Under the pieces are notes generated by a model that saw nothing but the letters and a program-made list of their open reading frames with translations, was not told where the DNA came from and ran no database searches. DNA of 8,534 nt, taken from the NCBI GenBank assembly GCA_938022485.1, contig CALIEE010000205.1, forward strand, positions 1-8,534, given 5' to 3'. Shown piece after piece: positions 4,673 through 8,534 of the stretch. The position numbers were made by a program, and so were the translations under genes. Every line of letters begins with the position of its first letter. Within the stretch, counting starts at the first letter, position 1. The DNA is from an uncultured bacterium. Lineage in GTDB: Bacteria > Bdellovibrionota_C > UBA2361 > SZUA-149 > CALKYB01.

Positions 4673-7640
4673 AAAACGTTAAGTAGTTTCGGTGCTGAGA
4701 TAGGAGCCAAACTACTCCTGTCACTTTAGTTCTTAGCCCCTCTGGGTTACCTGCCAAGTCCATCTCTTGGTCCTCACCATTGTATTTTCTATCAGTAGCG
4801 ACATACTGCACTAGTTGGGCTCTCTCTTCAGCAGTAAGTTCCACTGACATCAAATTAACAAGCTCATCAACCACCGCATCCGCCGTAGGGTTCAATCTTG
4901 AGGATGGGATCAAATTAAGCAAGTCAAATTCGGTGTCCTCTCCTGTAAGGTCATTCAAGTGGGTGTTAATAATGTTTGCATAACCTGTAAGCCAACTTAA
5001 GAAGTAGGACGACTTAGACGCACCTTGATACTTGTTAATCGGCCAGCCATTTACACTTTGAGGCCGTGTCGGTTCAAAACCCATATACTGATGGGTAAAA
5101 CGCCAAGAGTAGCGTTCATGTTGATACGGTATGCCAGTTGTCCTAATAAAGCCTACCAAGTAAGTAATTCCATCTTTCACTCTAGCCCCTCGAGCATCTT
5201 CAGAGAAGAAGGCCTGAGACTGAAGAATTGTTCTTAATGCTGGCTTAATATCCCAATTATTATCTCGAATTTCTCTTGCAAGCTGTGTCACCACTGTTGA
5301 GTCCGGATGATCGTGAACTAAAGCTGAAAACATTCTTTTGGCAATCCACTCAGAAGCTTCAGGTCTAATATCAAGCGTCAAGTTAACCATATCTTCTTGG
5401 TTAAAAACTCCTCTAGCCTCGTAGGGAGTACCCTCCCAAATTACCTTTTCACCAAAGTCGTAAAATCGATCATTAAAAACTACAGGTAAACCATCTGGCG
5501 ACCAGGTTCGCCATCCAGTAAAAGCGCGAGATGATTCGGTGATGTCTTGGTTGTTATAGAGTCGAATAGGGCCTTCATGAAGACTTGCCTCACCAAGAGT
5601 AAATAGTTCCCAGAACTCTCTCGAATAGTTTTCATCAGGAGCCTCTGCTGTATTTCTATCCCCATTTAACCAGCGAAGCATTGTATGATCGATCGTGATT
5701 TCTTGAGCTAGATTTCTAAAATTCCCAAGAGCATTTCTTCTCAAAACCTCAATATGGTTACGACAATTTTCGTTACCGTTTGAAGCCCTGCAAGAAGTTG
5801 CAAACAAATCATGCCATATTAGGGCCATCTTTTCTTGAAGTGGGTTGTTGGATTCAATCATCATTCTCATCCAAGCCACTTTTGTCTCATTCCACTGCAC
5901 ATCCTCCGGATCTGCAATAAAGGCATTGAGAGAAGGGTTTAATGGGGCATCCAGGAAAGCTGAAATCTGAGCAACCAGGCCAAGATTTCTCGTAGTCTGG
6001 CGTTCACTCAACGGTGAACCAAAAGATACCCTAGTCAGTAAATGACTAATTTCTCCTTCAAAAAGAAAGTCTCGGTACGGAGCTAAAGACTGGGGATGTC
6101 CTGCAAACTGAACTGGCGAGGAGAGATCATCATTAAAAGGCTGAATACTGGCTGGAATGTAAACAATAGATCCAATACTACCATCATAAGCAGGAAGAGT
6201 TCTCAGCACATGGCCTGACACAAGAGCCTCTTCTCCAGGCTGCACGACTGCGCTTCCAACAATATTAGGAGCAACCTTAGAATGAACATCAAAGTCCAAG
6301 CTTCCTGTTGCTGGCAGAAACTCTGAGTTTGAAGAGCGCATAATTCCCTGTGAATCAAAAAGCATGAAACGCAGAGTTGCATCCTGGCCATATTCATCAG
6401 CTACTTTGATCCAGTTGCTCATGCCAAGAAAAGTATTCATCGGCAAAGATAGTTGGCTTCCCTCACCTGCAGCTTGCCCCGGCTCACCCTGAACGGCATA
6501 GGCCCAGGAATTCCCCACAGCATCATTAGATCCGTAGTAAGTGGTTTGAGCCAAAAGTTGAAAATCAGGATCGGAACATTCAATTTCAATTGTTCCAACG
6601 TTTCCGATCCCATCAGGATCAATTATCGCATTTAGGTAAATATGATGCTGCCGCATCGAATTAATAGTAACAGTTTCAGAACTCAATACTCCTCCAAACC
6701 TGTCCTTGACTGTTACTCCAACAGAAGCGGAACTGGAGGTCGGATTTGCAAGCTCAAGCCAGTTTTGGGTAAAATTACTTGCCATAGTAGAGGCAAAGAG
6801 CTTACCAATTGAACAACTACCTGAAGCCGCATTTAGTGGAAAAGCGAAGCTAAAGCGACCTTGGCTGGGGTGAGGACCGTAGCGAACCAATAAAGCCTTG
6901 TAGTCCTGATCATTATCGAGAGGGGTGATTTGATAAAGTCCAGATGTCTCGCCTGAAGGATGTCCTAGTGGAATATCAATTCTACCTCTTGGAGCTAGCC
7001 CAGCAATTTCTCTCTCTTCAACAACTTGGCCGTTACCATCAAAAATACTAACCATCGCGCTGAAGGAAGAATTGGAACTATTCACTACACTCAGCCAGTT
7101 ATGAACAGGGCTTCTATTCGCGCCAGGATTTATAGAGTTGAAAATTCCACTCGTTGCTCCTTGAATAGAATTATTAACTGGAATTACGTAGGCGAAATCA
7201 TACTGCTTCTCGCTACCCTCAGGGGCAGGACGATAAAAAACAGTGCGACAGCTGACCCTTAAGCCTAACTCTGGATCTCCATCTAGACTTATTGAATAAG
7301 TTCCATAGCGGTCAGTAATCTGCGCCAAGTCGTTAAGGATAATATGGACGCTTCCGGCAGGTTCGAGCAAAAATCCGGTCTCAGCCACGCTCACACCACT
7401 CCCATCGAAAAGACTAAGCGTCCCTCTTACCGGTGCTGGATTGTTATTATCACATTCCAGAATATTCGTTTGATTGAGGAAACCGTTATATATGCCATCC
7501 GCCGGGTAAGAGATTGACTGAGCAGCAGAACTAGCTGAAGTTAGAAAGCACAGCAATATAGTTAAACGTAGCCATTTTAGACACTTAGCTACCGAAAATT
7601 CTTCAACTCTCATATTTCTTGCCCAATAAGTAGTCATCAC
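4671..7640 (-). CDS. Large secreted DUF1800 protein with four N-terminal beta-sandwich-like repeats
   Basis: Numbering from the GTG at 7640 (989 residues). An ATG follows at once (7637) and another lies at residue 10 (7613). The latter gives a cleaner Sec signal peptide (KWLRLTILLCFLTSASSA, cleavage near residue 40) and a longer leader, but none has a good ribosome site. Residues 48-497 form four beta-rich repeats. Residues about 525-989 are the DUF1800 domain: LLTRVSFGSPLSERQ (534-548), EKMALIWHDLFATS (603-616), GNFRNLAQEIT (639-649), DENYSREFWELFTLGE (669-684), YNNQDITESSRAFTGW (695-710) and VNGWP (863-867). The domain appears complete. C616/C626 lie close enough for a disulfide. The molecular role of DUF1800 is not established; conserved pairing with DUF1501 suggests a joint extracytoplasmic job. 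It is the first gene of a two-gene operon. The N-terminal half roughly doubles the length of a bare DUF1800 protein. Confidence 0.92.
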   Translation of the reverse strand: MMTTYWARNMRVEEFSVAKCLKWLRLTILLCFLTSASSAAQSISYPADGIYNGFLNQTNILECDNNNPAPVRGTLSLFDGSGVSVAETGFLLEPAGSVHIILNDLAQITDRYGTYSISLDGDPELGLRVSCRTVFYRPAPEGSEKQYDFAYVIPVNNSIQGATSGIFNSINPGANRSPVHNWLSVVNSSNSSFSAMVSIFDGNGQVVEEREIAGLAPRGRIDIPLGHPSGETSGLYQITPLDNDQDYKALLVRYGPHPSQGRFSFAFPLNAASGSCSIGKLFASTMASNFTQNWLELANPTSSSASVGVTVKDRFGGVLSSETVTINSMRQHHIYLNAIIDPDGIGNVGTIEIECSDPDFQLLAQTTYYGSNDAVGNSWAYAVQGEPGQAAGEGSQLSLPMNTFLGMSNWIKVADEYGQDATLRFMLFDSQGIMRSSNSEFLPATGSLDFDVHSKVAPNIVGSAVVQPGEEALVSGHVLRTLPAYDGSIGSIVYIPASIQPFNDDLSSPVQFAGHPQSLAPYRDFLFEGEISHLLTRVSFGSPLSERQTTRNLGLVAQISAFLDAPLNPSLNAFIADPEDVQWNETKVAWMRMMIESNNPLQEKMALIWHDLFATSCRASNGNENCRNHIEVLRRNALGNFRNLAQEITIDHTMLRWLNGDRNTAEAPDENYSREFWELFTLGEASLHEGPIRLYNNQDITESSRAFTGWRTWSPDGLPVVFNDRFYDFGEKVIWEGTPYEARGVFNQEDMVNLTLDIRPEASEWIAKRMFSALVHDHPDSTVVTQLAREIRDNNWDIKPALRTILQSQAFFSEDARGARVKDGITYLVGFIRTTGIPYQHERYSWRFTHQYMGFEPTRPQSVNGWPINKYQGASKSSYFLSWLTGYANIINTHLNDLTGEDTEFDLLNLIPSSRLNPTADAVVDELVNLMSVELTAEERAQLVQYVATDRKYNGEDQEMDLAGNPEGLRTKVTGVVWLLSQHRNYLTF
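6150..7499 (-). repeat. Four divergent beta-sandwich-like repeats in the N-terminal half of the DUF1800 protein
   Basis: Units fall at residues about 48-155, 163-268, 272-383 and 395-497 (bases 7499-7176, 7154-6837, 6827-6492 and 6458-6150). Shared pattern: an (N)NW(L/I) strand such as HNWLSVVN, QNWLELAN or SNWIKVAD; then a strand ending in FDG-x-G, KDRFG or FDS-x-G; then L-x-P-x-G-x-x-x-I; then a Gly-led strand; then YGPH/YYGS-like residues; and a closing FAFP, WAYA or YIPA. Unit 1 keeps the later pattern but has NILECDN in place of the NW strand. C63/C131 and C276/C355 lie within single units and could form disulfides. DNA-level identity is low, so the repeats are old. No named domain is recognised. 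Confidence 0.65.
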
Positions 7641-7661
7641 TTAGGGCATGACATTCCCTAA
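7641..7661. promoter_or_regulatory. Inverted repeat at the DUF1800 promoter
   Basis: TTAGGG (7641-7646) and CCCTAA (7656-7661) flank C-ATG-A-CAT-T, so nine of ten arm positions are complementary. On the minus strand a -10-like TATTAT (complement of 7661-7666) sits right beside it, which would place the repeat over the start of transcription. No convincing -35 is seen. A repressor site is a reasonable inference. If the promoter is right, transcription starts near 7654, favouring the ATG at 7613 over the GTG at 7640. Confidence 0.35.
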
Positions 7662-7713
7662 TAATAGATATCGACAGATAAGACGATTACTTAAATGAAA
7701 ATGGTAGATTCTC

Positions 7714-7737
7714 TTAGGGGAATTAAAGAGTTCCCTA
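7714..7737. promoter_or_regulatory. Second inverted repeat upstream of the DUF1800 gene
   Basis: TTAGGGGAA at 7714-7722 and TTCCCTA at 7731-7737 form an imperfect inverted repeat with the same TTAGGG/CCCTA half-sites as the one at 7641-7661. The centres are about 75 bases apart, close to seven helical turns. CTCTT (7711-7715) and AAGAG (7726-7730) give an alternative small hairpin in the same place. Confidence 0.25.
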
Positions 7738-7742
7738 GATTT

Positions 7743-7785
7743 AAATTAAAACTGGGCTTCTCTCATTTCTCAGACAAAAAAGCCC
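7743..7785 (-). terminator. Probable terminator for the 78-residue hypothetical gene
   Basis: In minus-strand RNA, GGGCUU (complement of 7780-7785) pairs with AAGCCC (complement of 7754-7759) across a 20-base loop. A possible inner UCU/AGA pairing exists. The hairpin is followed by AGUUUUAAUUU. The stem is short and the U-tract is interrupted, so strength is doubtful. Its position 26 bases past the stop codon fits. Confidence 0.4.
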
Positions 7786-7810
7786 CTCCCTGTAGGATAA
7801 AATCTTAGCT

Positions 7811-8047
7811 CTAGAACCCGGCCTCTTTCATCCATTTCTTTATCGCTGACATCAGCTGTCCTCGATCATTGTCGGCAGCTTCATTGAGAGTTCTCACAGC
7901 ATCCCTTCTCCCAACTTCACCAAGGTTTGGGAGGTCGTAAACCGCTAAGAACTTTTCTAGTGTCTCAAAGTTTCTCTCCTTCTTAATCACTCGCTCCAGT
8001 TTTTCCTGCGCTTTTGGGCCCAGCTCTGGCTTAAGGTTCTCTGACAT
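7811..8047 (-). CDS. Small charged helical protein of unknown function
   Basis: Translation from the ATG at 8047 gives 78 residues. The frame could extend to a TTG at 8086 (91 residues), but the added stretch overlaps the divergent transporter gene and brings no better ribosome site, so I chose the ATG. The product has no signal peptide or membrane segment. It is rich in Lys, Glu and Arg and looks all-helical: residues 8-31 (PELGPKAQEKLERVIKK and on), a middle helix around ETLEKFLAVYDLP, then RRDAVRTLNEAA and a C-terminal SAIKKWMKEAGF. It is probably a cytoplasmic protein. I do not recognise the family. It lies divergent to the TauE/SafE gene with 45 bases between the starts, so the two may share regulation. 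A probable weak terminator follows it. Confidence 0.55.
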   Translation of the reverse strand: MSENLKPELGPKAQEKLERVIKKERNFETLEKFLAVYDLPNLGEVGRRDAVRTLNEAADNDRGQLMSAIKKWMKEAGF

Positions 8048-8092
8048 TTTGCTTAGCAGGCTGATGCAGCTGCTTTCAAAGGCCAAGCAACT

Positions 8093-8534
8093 ATGAAGTT
8101 CGGGGGAGATCTAATGGCTATCCCCTTACGTTCTCTTCTCTACCCGGCAAAAGAGGCTGTAACATTTTATCTTTTCTTTCAGCTGATGGAAATCTTCCTA
8201 ATTTCAAAAAGCTACAAGAATATTAATTGGAAATCTATTAAAAGACTTGCTCCTGCCACTCTTATCTTCTCCTTGTTGGGCTCTTTCTCACTCAACCAAT
8301 ATAGTGAGGCTACTCTTCGCTTGACGCTGAGCGCTGTTATTTTAACCTACTTGTTAAAAGAATTATTCTGGAAAGATCTTAGGCTTGCCAAAGACGACTC
8401 CGCTCTATTTGGAGTTCTATCAGGGAGCCTGGGTGGGTGGTTACAGGGCTTATTGGGCACTGGGGGACCTGCATTCCTAATATACTTTAACGAACTGGGA
8501 CTCAATAAATCCGAATTTAGGGCTTCAATTCTGC
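8093..8534 (+). CDS. TauE/SafE (TSUP) family membrane transporter, 3' end beyond the window, apparently missing the first helix
   Basis: The frame is open to the right edge; 147 residues are visible of a family that usually has about 240-280. TSUP features: FGGDLMAIPL (3-12), like the first FGG-x-L-x-x-(I/V)PL half-motif; then YPAKEAVTFYLFFQLMEI (17-34); a membrane segment near 52-67 and another near 74-92; then the second half-motif GSLGGWLQGLLGTGGPA (111-127) with IYFNELGLNKSEFRAS. The family exports or takes up small sulfur-containing or carboxylate anions; substrate cannot be told here. The ATG at 8093 keeps the FGG motif. The ATG at 8114 (residue 8) has a better ribosome site (GGGGGAG at 8102-8108) but would cut it off. 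In-frame stops at 8042 and 8054 prevent the extension needed for the usual first membrane helix. Confidence 0.75.
   Translation, partial: MKFGGDLMAIPLRSLLYPAKEAVTFYLFFQLMEIFLISKSYKNINWKSIKRLAPATLIFSLLGSFSLNQYSEATLRLTLSAVILTYLLKELFWKDLRLAKDDSALFGVLSGSLGGWLQGLLGTGGPAFLIYFNELGLNKSEFRASIL

Noticed and set aside
1..8534. Search for a defence system, mobile element or prophage
   Set aside because: No integrase, transposase, nuclease, helicase, methylase or toxin motif is seen in any credible frame, and no terminal repeats or attachment sites were found.

Overview
The window looks like a stretch of a Gram-negative, probably aquatic bacterial chromosome. The evidence is a Sec-exported modular GH5 glucanase, a lipobox lipoprotein, a twin-arginine-exported DUF1501 protein and a DUF1800 protein. 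Serine/threonine/asparagine-rich linkers joining small Cys/Trp modules to a GH5 domain are typical of polysaccharide-degrading gammaproteobacteria of the Cellvibrio/Saccharophagus/Teredinibacter kind. That taxonomic guess is inference from protein style. The DNA is moderately AT-rich. No rRNA, tRNA, CRISPR array, transposase or phage gene is visible.

Layout on the + strand, left side: a small multi-spanning membrane protein cut at or just before the left edge (to 356) ends in a clear intrinsic terminator (361-417). A secreted GH5 cellulase-like protein follows (537-2378); its N-terminal half carries four near-identical C-x19-C modules plus a divergent fifth. It converges on a minus-strand Cys/His-rich lipoprotein (2443-2766), with a GC-rich hairpin between the two. 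A plus-strand membrane-anchored TPR-like protein (2918-3376) then converges, with only 16 bp between stops, on the next block.

Middle block, minus strand: a two-gene operon transcribed leftward from about 7640. It encodes a 989-residue DUF1800 protein with four N-terminal beta-sandwich-like repeats, then a 422-residue Tat-exported DUF1501 protein. The DUF1501 Shine-Dalgarno overlaps the DUF1800 stop codon, so translation is probably coupled. These two families are known to occur as neighbours; what the pair does is not established to my knowledge. The upstream region holds two inverted repeats with TTAGGG/CCCTAA half-sites, about seven helical turns apart, the nearer one beside a possible -10 box.

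Right edge: a small charged helical protein of unknown function (minus, 7811-8047) lies divergent to a TauE/SafE-type membrane transporter (plus, from 8093, running off the window). The visible part of the transporter seems to lack the usual first transmembrane helix.

The most promising unexplained biology is the DUF1800/DUF1501 export pair with its repeat-bearing N-terminal half, next to an envelope-directed neighbourhood: a secreted glucanase, a thiol-rich lipoprotein and an anchored TPR-like protein. No link between the glucanase and the DUF pair is shown by the sequence beyond proximity.
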